From: Alkalihalobacillus sp. AL-G
GTDB lineage: Bacteria > Bacillota > Bacilli > Bacillales > Fictibacillaceae
Length of the DNA: 64,000 nucleotides
NCBI RefSeq assembly: GCF_030643805.1
Contig: NZ_CP094656.1
Span: forward strand, 2,728,001 to 2,792,000
Direction: 5' to 3'
The notes below the pieces were generated by a model. The model was not told the origin of the DNA. It made no database searches and saw only the letters and a list, made by a program, of their open reading frames with translations. Both the position numbers and the translations under genes were made by a program. Positions 11,179 to 21,364 of the stretch are shown here, piece by piece (the stretch's first letter is position 1; each line of letters begins with the position of its first letter).

Positions 11179-12321
11179 TTAGATTACCCCGATGAATTCT
11201 TGAAAAACCTCATTACCAAGAAAGATTCCCTGTTCGGACAACCTTACTGTCTCTGAAGTATTGATAATCAAGTTTCGCTTCTCAAGCATATCGATTTGTT
11301 CTGAAAAAAGTTCATCAAGTCGGCATCCGAATTTTTGATGAAACTTCGTCTTACTAACGCCTTCCATTTTCCGTAGTCCGAGGAATAGTTCTTCTTCCAT
11401 TCGTTCATTCAATCTCATCTGAGTTCGTTCCCTTTGTGGAAGTTCGCCATTTTTTATTTTACGGATATAATGAGGGAGCGGTTTAACATTTTCATAGCGG
11501 GTATTAGATAAGTAACCATGTGCTCCTGCCCCGATTCCGTAATATTCGTCATTATCCCAATAAACCAGATTATGTCTACTTTCATAGACTTCACGGGCAA
11601 AGTTACTTACTTCATACTGTCGATAACCGTGAGCTTTCATCTGGTCAATCAAATGTTGGAACATATCTGCTTCAATATCCTCACTTGGAAGCGTAAGTGT
11701 TCCTTTCCGTTGGCGGTTAAAAAACACGGTCTGCTTCTCAACTTGAAGGGAATAAGCTGAAATATGAGGGACATCCAACTGAATCGCTTGTTGAACGGAT
11801 TCTTTAAACATGTCCAACGTCTGACCAGGTAAGCCGAACATCAAGTCAATCGAAATATCTTCGAAACCATATTGGTGTGCCGCTTCGATCATCTTGATCA
11901 CATCGGCACTACGGTGTGTTCGATTTAACTTCTTCAACAGTTCATCTTGAAAAGCCTGAACACCAATACTTAAACGATTGACGCCAGCATTCTTCAATAG
12001 CCCTAGCTTTGTACGATCAGTTACAGCAGGGTTTGCTTCTACTGTATATTCGACCTTCGAAAGATCAGGCTGGAAGGCAGCTCGAACAATATTCAGCATT
12101 CGTACCAATTGTTCCTCATTCAACGCTGTTGGTGTGCCCCCACCAATGTAAATCGATGAAAGGTTATCAAACGGGTGTACGTCAGTAACTCGTCTGATTT
12201 CTTCCTCCATTGCATCTAAATAATCATCAACAGGTTGGCCTTCAAGCAAAAATTTATTAAAGTCACAATAATGACAGATTTGTTCACAAAACGGGATATG
12301 AATATAAACTGCCTTTGCCAT
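11179..12321 (-). CDS. hemW: HemW-type radical SAM protein (HemN-like)
   Basis: Related to oxygen-independent coproporphyrinogen III oxidase; this subgroup (HemW) acts as a heme chaperone or transferase rather than the oxidase. The Fe-S motif CEQICHYC (Cx3Cx2C, then DF) lies near residue 11, followed by IYIGGGTPTAL and the long SAM-barrel. ATG 12321 gives MAKAVYIHIPFCEQ, matching relatives; an upstream GTG at 12330 is in frame with a weak ribosome site, so the start is not fully certain. Gene order lepA-hemW-hrcA is standard. Confidence 0.92.
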   Translation of the reverse strand: MAKAVYIHIPFCEQICHYCDFNKFLLEGQPVDDYLDAMEEEIRRVTDVHPFDNLSSIYIGGGTPTALNEEQLVRMLNIVRAAFQPDLSKVEYTVEANPAVTDRTKLGLLKNAGVNRLSIGVQAFQDELLKKLNRTHRSADVIKMIEAAHQYGFEDISIDLMFGLPGQTLDMFKESVQQAIQLDVPHISAYSLQVEKQTVFFNRQRKGTLTLPSEDIEADMFQHLIDQMKAHGYRQYEVSNFAREVYESRHNLVYWDNDEYYGIGAGAHGYLSNTRYENVKPLPHYIRKIKNGELPQRERTQMRLNERMEEELFLGLRKMEGVSKTKFHQKFGCRLDELFSEQIDMLEKRNLIINTSETVRLSEQGIFLGNEVFQEFIGVI

Positions 12322-12388
12322 GCTAACCACAACTCTCTACTTTTCGTCGTTCATCATTTGAATCATTATCTAATCTGGTAAAATGGAA

Positions 12389-12416
12389 GAGGCTGACTCT
12401 TTCATGAGCCAACCTC
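12389..12416 (-). terminator. Hairpin between lepA and hemW
   Basis: Eleven-pair stem GAGGTTGGCTC/GAGTCAGCCTC (two G-U pairs, minus-strand reading) with a weak T-rich tail; probably a terminator or partial attenuator. Confidence 0.55.
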
Positions 12417-12452
12417 TGTCAAAAGAGTTTTCAACTGATAAATTTTTTTACG

Positions 12453-14279
12453 TTAGTCGTCGGAATCCATTCGCAAGACAGACATGAAGGCTTCTTGAGG
12501 AACTTCAACATTACCGACTGTCTTCATGCGTTTTTTCCCTTCCTTCTGTTTCTCCAAAAGCTTACGTTTACGAGAAATATCTCCACCATAACATTTCGCA
12601 AGGACGTTCTTACGCAATGCTCTAATATTGGTTCGGGCCACAAATTTTGTCCCAATCGCTGCTTGAACAGGGATTTCGAATTGATGTCGCGGAATCAATT
12701 CTTTCAGCTTTTCTACGACTGCTTTCCCTCTGTCGTGTGCAAAATCGCGGTGGACTATGACAGAAAGCGCATCAATTTTTTCTGAATTAAGAAGGATGTC
12801 CATTTTAACAAGTTTCGATTGTCTATATCCGATCAATTCATAATCAAGGGATGCATACCCCTTCGTACTCGACTTCAATTGATCGAAGAAATCATAGACG
12901 ATTTCAGAAAGCGGGATTTCATAAATGATATTCACACGGATATCATCTAAATATTCCATCGTTATAAAATTACCACGTTTTCTCTGGCAAATTTCCATAA
13001 CGGCTCCAACGTAATCATTTGGAGTCATAATGGAAGCTTTCACATAAGGCTCTTCAACATAATCAATCAATTGTTGATCAGGCATATTCGAAGGGTTGTC
13101 GACAATTAGCTTCTCACCGTTCGTCAGGTACACATGATAAATCACACTCGGAGCTGTGGTGATTAAATCAATACCGAATTCTCGTTCGATACGCTCCTGA
13201 ATGATCTCCATATGAAGAAGACCGAGGAACCCGCAACGGAAGCCGAAACCTAACGCCTGTGAAGTTTCTGGTTCATATTGTAGTGATGAGTCATTTAACT
13301 CTAATCGCTCTAAAGCCTCACGTAAATCATTATAGTTAGCTGAATCCACCGGATAGAGTCCGCAATACACCATTGGATTCATCCGACGATAGCCTGGAAG
13401 CGGTTCAACAGCGCCGCCTTTTGCCGATGTGATTGTATCCCCAACCCGTGTATCCCCAACGTTTTTAATTGAAGCGGTCAGGAATCCAACATCACCGACA
13501 GTCAATTCATCCTTCATGACCGGTTTTGGTGTAAAGACTCCTAATTCATTCACCTCAAATTCTTTACCAGTCGCCATCATCTTGATTTTTTCTCCGACTT
13601 TCACCGTGCCTTCTGTAACACGAATATAGGCGACCACCCCACGATATGGATCGTAAAGCGAATCAAAGATCAATGCCTTTAAAGGAGCTTCTGGATCCCC
13701 TGAAGGCGGTGGAACCTTTTCAACGATTTGTTCGAGTATTTCTTCGATACCGATACCACTTTTTGCGGAAGCGAGCACAGCATCAGATGCATCAAGCCCG
13801 ATCACATCCTCTACCTCTTTACGGACTCGTTCCGGTTCAGCACTCGGTAGGTCGATTTTATTAATGACAGGAAGTATTTCCAAGTCGTTTTCGAGAGCAA
13901 GATAAACGTTCGCTAAAGTCTGTGCTTCAATCCCTTGCGCCGCATCAACGATCAACAGCGCTCCCTCACATGCAGCAAGACTTCTGGAAACCTCGTACGT
14001 GAAATCGACGTGTCCTGGTGTATCGATCAAGTGAAAAATATATTCCTGTCCATCCTTCGCTTTATAGGTCAATTGAACAGCATTCAATTTAATTGTAATT
14101 CCGCGTTCACGTTCTAAATCCATTGCATCTAGCATTTGTTCCTTCATCTCTCGGTGGGTTAACGCGCTTGTTTTCTCAAGAATCCGGTCGGCCAATGTTG
14201 ATTTACCATGGTCAATATGGGCGATGATTGAAAAATTTCGGATTCTCGATTGGCGATCTAATTTATCTCTTTTATCCAT
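12453..14279 (-). CDS. lepA: Elongation factor 4 (LepA GTPase)
   Basis: Ribosome-associated translational GTPase, 608 aa. The G motifs are visible: AHIDHGKST (G1), DTPGHVDF (G3) and NKIDLP (G4). These are followed by EF-G-like domains and the LepA-specific C-terminus with [21 protein letters not shown]. The frame opens at GTG 14288, but ATG 14279 lies 8 bases after TAGGAG and is chosen. Confidence 0.98.
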   Translation of the reverse strand: MDKRDKLDRQSRIRNFSIIAHIDHGKSTLADRILEKTSALTHREMKEQMLDAMDLERERGITIKLNAVQLTYKAKDGQEYIFHLIDTPGHVDFTYEVSRSLAACEGALLIVDAAQGIEAQTLANVYLALENDLEILPVINKIDLPSAEPERVRKEVEDVIGLDASDAVLASAKSGIGIEEILEQIVEKVPPPSGDPEAPLKALIFDSLYDPYRGVVAYIRVTEGTVKVGEKIKMMATGKEFEVNELGVFTPKPVMKDELTVGDVGFLTASIKNVGDTRVGDTITSAKGGAVEPLPGYRRMNPMVYCGLYPVDSANYNDLREALERLELNDSSLQYEPETSQALGFGFRCGFLGLLHMEIIQERIEREFGIDLITTAPSVIYHVYLTNGEKLIVDNPSNMPDQQLIDYVEEPYVKASIMTPNDYVGAVMEICQRKRGNFITMEYLDDIRVNIIYEIPLSEIVYDFFDQLKSSTKGYASLDYELIGYRQSKLVKMDILLNSEKIDALSVIVHRDFAHDRGKAVVEKLKELIPRHQFEIPVQAAIGTKFVARTNIRALRKNVLAKCYGGDISRKRKLLEKQKEGKKRMKTVGNVEVPQEAFMSVLRMDSDD

Positions 14280-14401
14280 TGTCTTCACTCCTAAGGTCGT
14301 ACAACTAAGCTAGCATTGATTATAGCAATAGCATTGTTTTTATTCAATCGTTTCTCCCATCTAATGCAAAACAAGGTAAAACAATAGCTTCCCAGCCATA
14401 T

Positions 14402-14440
14402 AAAAAGCCTGAGAAAAGGTTGCGGTTCCTTCGCTCAGGC
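14402..14440 (-). terminator. Rho-independent terminator between yqxA and lepA
   Basis: Stem GCCTGAG/CTCAGGC followed on the minus strand by TTTTTAT. It isolates lepA from the gpr-yqxA unit. Confidence 0.7.
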
Positions 14441-14544
14441 TATTTTAGTCAGAAGACTTGAATAAATAAGTGTGCGAAACATTTTTTCACGTGCAACTCC
14501 CGGTTTTGGCGTGTTACTCAAAAATCGCCTTAGGATGAATCAGC

Positions 14545-14898
14545 TTATCCGAACATCAAGTAAAAGAGTTTATTAATGATCGTAGTAATGATTGTCAATG
14601 TTACCGTCAACAACTCACTGATGAAACCGGAAACCTTCGCTCCAAGATCTGAAAACACATTATATGCCTCAATATCTTCAAGCTTTTCCTGTTTCTCTTT
14701 AATATCATGACTTGTTATTTCTTGACCAAGGACTTCAGCTTCGACCTTTCCGTTCTCCTCTATCGTCCACTCGAGTGCACCATTCGATTCGGTTCCCTTC
14801 ATCTTATCCATCTGTTCTGATACTTGCTGCATTCCAAGTAAAATGCCAAACAAAAGCACAGAAACCAGAACGAGACTTTTCATGAAAAATCGAATCAT
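14545..14898 (-). CDS. yqxA: DUF3679-family membrane protein YqxA
   Basis: A 117-residue protein with an N-terminal transmembrane segment (about residues 5-22, LVLVSVLLFGILLGMQQ) and a second hydrophobic stretch at the C-terminus (ELLTVTLTIITTIINKLFYLMF). The middle is charged and probably faces outside. It corresponds in position and topology to B. subtilis YqxA, which lies between spoIIP and lepA; function unknown. ATG 14898 is preferred because AGGAGG lies 8 bases upstream. Here it directly follows gpr; spoIIP is not present between them. Confidence 0.8.
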   Translation of the reverse strand: MIRFFMKSLVLVSVLLFGILLGMQQVSEQMDKMKGTESNGALEWTIEENGKVEAEVLGQEITSHDIKEKQEKLEDIEAYNVFSDLGAKVSGFISELLTVTLTIITTIINKLFYLMFG

Positions 14899-14974
14899 AC
14901 ACAACTCCTCCTAATAGCCTGACGTAAGTGGACATAATGGTACAAGCATATGTGTGTTTACTATATAATAGAAC

Positions 14975-16078
14975 TCAATGTGTATAAGAATGACTGTTCT
15001 TTTGGTCGACTTCTCCGTGCAAAGCGGTGTTAAGTCCTCCTGCAATGACATTTGCCATATCTTCAATAAAAACATCGACTTCTTTCGGGGTAACAATTAA
15101 ATTATGTCCTAATGGTGCAAGAACTTCTTTTATGAGCTGACGCTTTTGGTTCTCCTCAAGGGTACCAATCATTCCGAGATAAGCCTGACGATTTTCTTCA
15201 CTCGGTAGATCTTCATCGGTCAATTCTTTCCGTTCTCCAAAGGTCATCCCTGCAGGAGTCAATGATTTGGATGGGTTGTCCCCTTCACGCATTTCACGAC
15301 CAAAATGCTTGAGGATGTAATCGATCGTATCACTTGTAATCGTGACCGCATCGACAACGGTTGGTACACCAATTGAAATAACAGGAATTCCAAGTGTTTC
15401 TTTGCTAAGTTCTTTTCGTTTGTTCCCGACCCCTGAACCAGGATGGATTCCTGTATCCGAAACCTGGATGGTTGCATTCACACGTTCAATCGCGCGGGAA
15501 GCAAGCGAATCAATCGCAATTACAAAGTCAGGCTTCGTCTTTTCGATTACTCCATCGATAATTTCACTCGTCTCAATACCAGTGACCCCCATTACCCCTG
15601 GGGAGAGTGCGCTGACGGGACGGAATCCATCTTGTACGTTTTCAGGTGCTAGCTCAAAAAGATGTTTTGTAACTAATAAACTTTCAATTGTACTTGGACC
15701 AAGAGCATCTGGAGTAACATTCCAGTTACCAAGTCCTACGACGAGACAACTTGCGTCCTTCGGAATTTTCAACTCTTCTAAGAAGTTATGAAATTCTCTC
15801 GCGAAGACTTCTTGAACACGCTCCTGTAATGCAGAATCCTTTTGTCGAATTCCCTGCATTTCCATCGTCAAATAGGTCCCGGTCTTTTTTCCAGTCACCT
15901 TGGCACCTGCTTCTTCGATATCGACTCGGGTTATTTTGATTCCATCTACATCACGTTCTTTAACAATCACTCCATCAATTGTTTGCTTTGACTTTTCTTC
16001 CTGTTCTTTTGAGATCATCTCACGGGCTTCAATCGCAAGGTCCGTTCGTATGTTATACATTTCTAGATCTTTATCCAT
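14975..16078 (-). CDS. gpr: Spore germination protease GPR
   Basis: Degrades small acid-soluble spore proteins in the first minutes of germination. Synthesised as an inactive zymogen in the forespore, it autoprocesses near its N-terminus; the segment [11 protein letters not shown] (from about residue 11) carries the site resembling its SASP targets. The longest frame has 62 extra N-terminal residues of unconserved, basic sequence. ATG 16078 gives 367 aa, the family length, and has GGTGGTGG upstream. SigG control is known for the family; no promoter was assigned here. Confidence 0.95.
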   Translation of the reverse strand: MDKDLEMYNIRTDLAIEAREMISKEQEEKSKQTIDGVIVKERDVDGIKITRVDIEEAGAKVTGKKTGTYLTMEMQGIRQKDSALQERVQEVFAREFHNFLEELKIPKDASCLVVGLGNWNVTPDALGPSTIESLLVTKHLFELAPENVQDGFRPVSALSPGVMGVTGIETSEIIDGVIEKTKPDFVIAIDSLASRAIERVNATIQVSDTGIHPGSGVGNKRKELSKETLGIPVISIGVPTVVDAVTITSDTIDYILKHFGREMREGDNPSKSLTPAGMTFGERKELTDEDLPSEENRQAYLGMIGTLEENQKRQLIKEVLAPLGHNLIVTPKEVDVFIEDMANVIAGGLNTALHGEVDQKNSHSYTH

Positions 16079-16257
16079 AATACGCCACCACCCTGGTTTG
16101 TTTTTGCATTTTTCATTAGGATGACCTTTTTCCAATTGTTTCATTCTTTTATTCCGATTGTTCAACAAACGATTGCATTTATACGAGGGGTTTGGTAGAA
16201 TACTTTGTGTTGTATTTTTCGCAATTTCGGTTGCATTCAAGGAGGTGAACGGACGGA

Positions 16258-16524
16258 ATGGCAAACATTAAATCTGCTATTAAACGTGTAAAGACAAGCA
16301 ATAAGCATCGTGCTCACAATGCTTCTATCAAATCTTCTATGCGCACAGCCATTAAGACTTTTGAAACAAAGGTGGCGAACAACGACGCTGAAGGTGCTAA
16401 GGAAGCATTCTTGGTTGCAACCAAAAAGCTTGATAAAGCAGCAGGAAAAGGTATCCTTCACAAAAATGCTGCAGCACGACAAAAATCTCGCCTTGCTAAG
16501 CAATTAAACAGTGTAAGTGCATAA
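16258..16524 (+). CDS. rpsT: 30S ribosomal protein S20
   Basis: An 88-residue basic protein beginning [20 protein letters not shown] and ending [13 protein letters not shown], the full S20 pattern. It is a primary 16S rRNA binding protein of the small subunit body. The ATG is preceded by GGAGGTG. It is transcribed divergently from gpr and ends at its own terminator. Confidence 0.98.
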   Translation: MANIKSAIKRVKTSNKHRAHNASIKSSMRTAIKTFETKVANNDAEGAKEAFLVATKKLDKAAGKGILHKNAAARQKSRLAKQLNSVSA

Positions 16525-16552
16525 TACTTACTTTTTAATTACAAACATGAAC

Positions 16553-16580
16553 AAACGACCTTACTTACAGGTCGTTTTTT
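16553..16580 (+). terminator. Rho-independent terminator of rpsT
   Basis: Stem ACGACCT/AGGTCGT (16555-16561 with 16569-16575) followed by TTTTT. Confidence 0.9.
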
Positions 16581-16609
16581 ATTGCAGTTATAAAAAAAGC
16601 TTCATCGCT

Positions 16610-16655
16610 AAAAGAAAATCAGCTCAGGTCCAAGCATCCCTGCATGGACCTGAGC
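16610..16655 (-). terminator. Terminator of holA
   Basis: Ten-base stem GCTCAGGTCC/GGACCTGAGC (16622-16631 with 16646-16655); on the minus strand it is followed by a moderately T-rich tract. Confidence 0.7.
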
Positions 16656-16684
16656 CCTCTTTAATACTCTATTTTTAAAAGGGA

Positions 16685-17728
16685 TCATGCGTGTTCATTC
16701 TGTTTACCGAGCTCTGTGATGAATAGTTCAAGTGTTAACGTTTTATCCATTTGACCCGTCTTCATTTTAAAGTCAGCATCCGCCGCTTGGATCAATATGG
16801 TTTTCAGTTCGTTATCGGAAAACGAATTCCCCTGTCTAGATGCAATTTTAACGGCATAAGGGTGCAGCGACAGAGTGGATGCCATTTTTTTCTCCGTAAA
16901 TCCCTGTTCCCGTAACTGTTTGACCTGTAGGATGATGCGAAACTGTCTTGCTAAAAGTGCCATAAGCTTGATTGGTTCTTCGTTTTGTTTCAGTAAGTCA
17001 TAGACAATTCGAAACGCCTGATCGATTCTTCGGTTAACGACATGCTCTACCAATGTAAAAACATTGTTTTCAAGCGATCTAGAAATAAGTTCATCAACTG
17101 TTGACGGTTCAATTTGACCAGCATCACCCACATATAAAGCCATTTTTTTCACTTCATTAATTAAAAGCCCGAGGTCGTCTCCCTGCAATTGGATTAACCG
17201 TTCCGCTGCTTCATCGGTTATTGTAACATTTTCCTGTTGAGCAGTATGCTGGATCCAATCCTTTAACGCTTTTTCATTCATTTTATCCGTATGAACAAGT
17301 TCAGCCTGTTTTTTGAGAAGCTTAACGATTTTTTTCCTTTCGTCAAGTTTTTCATACGGGGCATCAACGATCACGATGGATTGTGACGACGGATTGTTTA
17401 AATACGCTTCTAAGCGTGCAAGGTCATGTTCGACTTTCACCTTCGCCTTAGATCCTGTTAAAAAGTATGGATTTTGAATGATTACGACACGATACTCACC
17501 CATGAAGGGTAAAGTCTCTGCATCTTCAAGTGCAGTTTCGATCGGAGTTTCCTCCATATCATACGTAGATTTATTAAAATCGGCAGAATCCTCATCCAGG
17601 GTAGCCTGAACAATCATTTGGCGTGTATAATCTAATATGTACTTCTCTTTACCGTATAATAAATACAGGGAAGAAAACGACTTGTGCTTCAAGTTTTGCG
17701 CTAATTCTTTAATGGACAATTTTATCAC
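16685..17728 (-). CDS. holA: DNA polymerase III subunit delta
   Basis: Clamp-loader subunit that opens the beta clamp, 347 aa (YqeN in B. subtilis). Features are the SLYLLYGKEKYILDYTRQ start of the AAA+-like domain I, a LIQLQGDDLGLLINEVKK stretch in domain II, and the helical C-terminal collar region rich in leucine. Delta lacks a functional Walker A, as seen here. It follows comEC in the same orientation but is separated by yqzM on the other strand, so it has its own promoter. Confidence 0.94.
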   Translation of the reverse strand: MIKLSIKELAQNLKHKSFSSLYLLYGKEKYILDYTRQMIVQATLDEDSADFNKSTYDMEETPIETALEDAETLPFMGEYRVVIIQNPYFLTGSKAKVKVEHDLARLEAYLNNPSSQSIVIVDAPYEKLDERKKIVKLLKKQAELVHTDKMNEKALKDWIQHTAQQENVTITDEAAERLIQLQGDDLGLLINEVKKMALYVGDAGQIEPSTVDELISRSLENNVFTLVEHVVNRRIDQAFRIVYDLLKQNEEPIKLMALLARQFRIILQVKQLREQGFTEKKMASTLSLHPYAVKIASRQGNSFSDNELKTILIQAADADFKMKTGQMDKTLTLELFITELGKQNEHA

Positions 17729-18091
17729 TCCTCTTTCTTATCCTAAACATTTGTGACAAAATTGCCAAGCATTGAAATAAAGGGAATGACTCCTGGTCAA
17801 AGAGTTAAAACTCCTTGTGAGCCATCCCCATTTATATAAACGTTAACTGCTAAGACCCGGGATACCTAACCGTTAACGATAATATCTTCCCCGTAAGCTT
17901 ATTGTTATGATATCCTATGCAGGGTGAAACTATAGGTGTCAACTCTTAGTAATATAGGCTAGAAATAAGGGAAAACAACCAAATTTTTCTCTATCGCTGA
18001 TGAATAGGTTTCACCGAATTGTAAAAAATACATATGTGGATTTTTTTATTTATTTACCGTATACTTATATTGAAACAGGAGGGTTGCGACA
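17729..18091. other. Intergenic region holA-yqzM
   Basis: This 363-base gap has no credible open frame with a ribosome site. It contains an inverted repeat CGTTAAC/GTTAACG (about 17839-17876) and a wide-spaced pair GGTGAAAC/GTTTCACC (about 17923 and 18007). The two divergent promoters must lie here, but none could be assigned confidently; yqzM may be sporulation-controlled. Confidence 0.5.
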
Positions 18092-18226
18092 ATGAATGAT
18101 TTTGAAAAAGATGTACAAACAAAAACCAACGACGTCGTTGATTCCGGCCTTGGTTTTATTTACTCATTTTTATTCTTTACCGTCATTTTCTTTATCGGTG
18201 TAATTATCAAGGCGGTTGCGCTTTAA
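18092..18226 (+). CDS. yqzM: YqzM family small membrane protein
   Basis: A 44-residue protein starting MNDFEKDVQTKTNDVVDSG with one transmembrane helix (residues about 22-42, GFIYSFLFFTVIFFIGVIIK). Sequence pattern, size and position beside comEC and holA match the Bacillus YqzM family. AGGAGGG lies 9 bases before the ATG. Function unknown. It is followed by a terminator hairpin. Confidence 0.88.
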   Translation: MNDFEKDVQTKTNDVVDSGLGFIYSFLFFTVIFFIGVIIKAVAL

Positions 18227-18304
18227 GGATCGTAACATCGTGACGGCTCTTTTTATGGGTACATATATGTTTACTAAAGGTTGACTCAGCGGAAACTGAT
18301 CAAC

Positions 18305-18373
18305 AAGGATAACTCGGCAAACAAGGACTTCTCTAACAACGGAGCACCTTGAACCAGTGAGTTATCCTTTTAT
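18305..18373 (+). terminator. Terminator of yqzM
   Basis: Long-loop hairpin with stem AAGGATAACTC/GAGTTATCCTT (18305-18315 with 18359-18369), followed by TTT on the plus strand. The comEC stop lies just beyond on the other strand. Confidence 0.6.
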
Positions 18374-18408
18374 GTTTCACGAGGGTCAGCTTTTTCATGT
18401 TTGTCTGA

Positions 18409-20724
18409 CTATTCTTCTCGGTTTAATACGGTCTCGATTTCAGTTTTATAAGGGGTAAGCTTTAGTCGGATTCCTCCATCCAAGTCGGTTCTATAGATTG
18501 AAACCCCCTGCTTTGCAAGCCTATTGATCACTTCGAGGGCCGGGTGCTGATACCGATTATCCACCCCAGCCGATATTAATGCGATCTCGGGTTGAACATG
18601 ATTTAGAAAAGGTTGCGTGCTGGATGTATCACTCCCATGATGACCAACCTTCAGAACATCTATCTTTAAATTTGGGTAGGATCGCACAAATCGTGCCTCC
18701 TGTTCTTTCTCCATATCTCCCATAAACAAGAAACGGCTCTGATATAATTTGAAATAGAGGATGATCGAACGATTGTTTTTGGAGGTGCCGCTTTGGTTAG
18801 GACCTAGAACTTTAAAGGTTTGACCTCCTGTTGTCCACTTCATTCCATCCCGAACTAGGTGAATTGGAATACCTTTTTCCTGTATGTGATTTAAAAGCTG
18901 TTCCTCAGAATTATCATACATGCTTGATTTCCCATATAAAACGGATTCAACTTGAATGGAATCGATGACCTCCAAAGCTCCGCCAACATGATCAATATGC
19001 CCATGAGTTAATATCAGTGCGTTTATGCTTCGTATCCCCCTTGCCTTTAAGTATGGGACGAGTATATCTTCACCTGTATTAAATGACTTTCTTCGTTCCA
19101 TCCATCGCTCTTTCTCAAATTGAAAAAACCCTCCCGAATCAATTACATAAACACCTCTGCGAAATGGTAGTTCAACTACGATCGCATCACCTTGACCAAC
19201 ATCAACCATGGTTACGTAACCGTTTCGATCAACGTAAGGCAGGATCCATAGAAATATAAACACAATGATTGTTACGAAAAACGGGGTTGTCAATTTATGG
19301 TAAGAAACCGCTTTTTCCCAGCGAATCAGGAACCATATCAGGGTCACGATCAGGATGAACATCATCATGCCATCTGGTCTTCCGAACGTCAGTAACCCAA
19401 ATGGCAAAGACGAGCTCACTTCCATAAGAAAATGAATAAGTGAAAAGGATAACTCTAACATTTTTGCAAAAACAACCCAAACCGGTATCGGAACCCAACT
19501 GTATAAAATGAACGTTAAGAAAATCATCGGCAGAATGATAAGGGTTACTAGAGGGATTAATATCATATTCAATGGAAGCGACCAGAGCGAAAACTCATAA
19601 AAATTCCATAATACGATTGGGATTGAAGCGATTTGAGCAATAATAGATGCTGCAAACAATTGACTGAGCGTACTTTTACATCTAAGAATGATCTTACTTG
19701 ATAAGAGAATTGAAACTGTAATCAAAAAGGATAACTGAAATCCAAGATGAAAAATGTACGTTGGTTTAATGAGAAGTAGTACGAAACATACGATGCTTAT
19801 TTGATTAATGGGAGGAATTTTCATACGGAGAAGTGAAAGGATACAGACGATTGCTGCCATGAAACCCGCTCTAAGAACAGATGGTGCAGCACCAGTAATG
19901 ATGATGATCAGTGGTATAATTCCTAGTAATCCCCATAATCCTTTTTCTCTTGTCATTCCGAACCGGAGCAGCAAAAAAAAAGTGAGTCCAAGGGCTGAGC
20001 CTACATGAAGTCCAGAAACAGCTAGTAAGTGGATTAATCCGAGGGACTGGTAATGAGTGATCAGAGTTTCATCAATGCCAGATCGATCTCCAAAAAGCAA
20101 TGCGTTGACCATCCCGGATAATTTATCAGGAAAATCTTTGCTGATCTTGTTTATTTGCTCATGTCGATATTGATGTAACCGGTTTATAAAATTATCTTGA
20201 AACTGACATTGCCCTACACTAAATTCCACCGGCCTCAATACCCAATGAATTCCGTAATATGACTTTAAAAACGCTCGATAATCGAAGCTATAAAAATTCC
20301 TTGTTTGTCCAGGCTTTTCTAATGATCCATCAAACGTACACAGTATACCGGGTGATAAAGCAGCAAAAGCCTTTTGTTGATTTTCCGATCGTATTTTATA
20401 ATGGATTTGAAGCTGTTCTCCATCAGACAATTCCATTCGAAACGATAATCGATCCCCATCCACGACAGGTTGAGATGAAATCGCACCTTCAAATCGGGAA
20501 GTTTGGGGAGATAAAGAGGTTGAGTGGAGGTCTTCATAATAGGGGGTATAGAAGTAAAAGAATATAAACGATACACAGGTACAAAAAAGAATCGGAATCG
20601 ACGCTTGCTTTCGGGAGAGGATTATGAGGAATATCAATAAAAAAAATAGCCACCAACGTTCGGTTGTGGTTACAATCGCAATGATGGCAGCTAACACAAT
20701 CATATGTAGGGAATCATTTCTCAA
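18409..20724 (-). CDS. comEC: DNA uptake channel protein ComEC
   Basis: Membrane channel for entry of transforming single-stranded DNA, 771 aa. The N-terminus has several membrane segments and a DUF4131-like soluble loop. The central Competence domain (about residues 210-480) is polytopic. The C-terminal metallo-beta-lactamase-like domain retains LTHGHIDHVGG (HxHxDH, about residues 575-585) and GHHGSDTSS, and probably degrades the non-transported strand. Its start overlaps the comEB stop by 4 bases, so translation is coupled. Confidence 0.96.
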   Translation of the reverse strand: MRNDSLHMIVLAAIIAIVTTTERWWLFFLLIFLIILSRKQASIPILFCTCVSFIFFYFYTPYYEDLHSTSLSPQTSRFEGAISSQPVVDGDRLSFRMELSDGEQLQIHYKIRSENQQKAFAALSPGILCTFDGSLEKPGQTRNFYSFDYRAFLKSYYGIHWVLRPVEFSVGQCQFQDNFINRLHQYRHEQINKISKDFPDKLSGMVNALLFGDRSGIDETLITHYQSLGLIHLLAVSGLHVGSALGLTFFLLLRFGMTREKGLWGLLGIIPLIIIITGAAPSVLRAGFMAAIVCILSLLRMKIPPINQISIVCFVLLLIKPTYIFHLGFQLSFLITVSILLSSKIILRCKSTLSQLFAASIIAQIASIPIVLWNFYEFSLWSLPLNMILIPLVTLIILPMIFLTFILYSWVPIPVWVVFAKMLELSFSLIHFLMEVSSSLPFGLLTFGRPDGMMMFILIVTLIWFLIRWEKAVSYHKLTTPFFVTIIVFIFLWILPYVDRNGYVTMVDVGQGDAIVVELPFRRGVYVIDSGGFFQFEKERWMERRKSFNTGEDILVPYLKARGIRSINALILTHGHIDHVGGALEVIDSIQVESVLYGKSSMYDNSEEQLLNHIQEKGIPIHLVRDGMKWTTGGQTFKVLGPNQSGTSKNNRSIILYFKLYQSRFLFMGDMEKEQEARFVRSYPNLKIDVLKVGHHGSDTSSTQPFLNHVQPEIALISAGVDNRYQHPALEVINRLAKQGVSIYRTDLDGGIRLKLTPYKTEIETVLNREE

Positions 20725-21296
20725 TAGGGCTCCTTCTCCAACTCATATATTCGTTCATAATCCTGCTCGAATTCACTGAGTTTCTCTTCACTTGCTCCAA
20801 GCTTCCTTAATTCATGAAGCATTTTGGATGATAAATCGCGCTTACTTTTTGAGGTTAGATCATAGTGTTCCTCCAACCGTACTAATTCCGTTTGGACGCC
20901 CGCCTGCTTAAACAATTGAATGGCATAAGGATGATTTTTATAGTCCTTTGCATAATATACCTTTTTGATCCCTGCCTGAACAATTGACTTGCAGCATTGT
21001 AAACAAGGAAAATGGGTGACGTATATCTCTGCGTTTTCTGTGGCGACTCCAAATTTTGCACACTGTAAAAGGGCGTTCATTTCTGCATGCACCGTTCTTA
21101 CACAATGACCATCTATGACATAGCAGCCCTCATCAAGACAATGTTCTCCACCAGAAATGGATCCATTATAGCCTCCAGCGATTATTCGCTTATCCCTCAC
21201 GATTGTAGCTCCCACTTTTAAACGTTCGCATGTACTTCGCATCGCGAGAAGTGTACTTTGCGCCATAAAATATTGATTCCATGAAATCCGATCCAT
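20721..21296 (-). CDS. comEB: ComE operon protein 2, dCMP deaminase family
   Basis: Cytidine/deoxycytidylate deaminase fold, 191 aa. Zinc ligands are HAEMNALLQ (H and catalytic E) and PCLQCCK (two cysteines). Family members deaminate dCMP to dUMP. In B. subtilis the gene is in the competence operon but is dispensable for DNA uptake. It lies between comEA and comEC. Confidence 0.93.
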   Translation of the reverse strand: MDRISWNQYFMAQSTLLAMRSTCERLKVGATIVRDKRIIAGGYNGSISGGEHCLDEGCYVIDGHCVRTVHAEMNALLQCAKFGVATENAEIYVTHFPCLQCCKSIVQAGIKKVYYAKDYKNHPYAIQLFKQAGVQTELVRLEEHYDLTSKSKRDLSSKMLHELRKLGASEEKLSEFEQDYERIYELEKEPY

Positions 21297-21364
21297 TTAT
21301 TAAACAGCTCCCTTCCATCTTCTTTTAGTTTATCGATTCTTTCTTAATATAGTCAATGTAAATT

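Noticed and set aside
14911-15096. 61-codon minus frame at the end of gpr
   Set aside because: Shadow of the gpr coding sequence, without a ribosome site; it is not a remnant of spoIIP.
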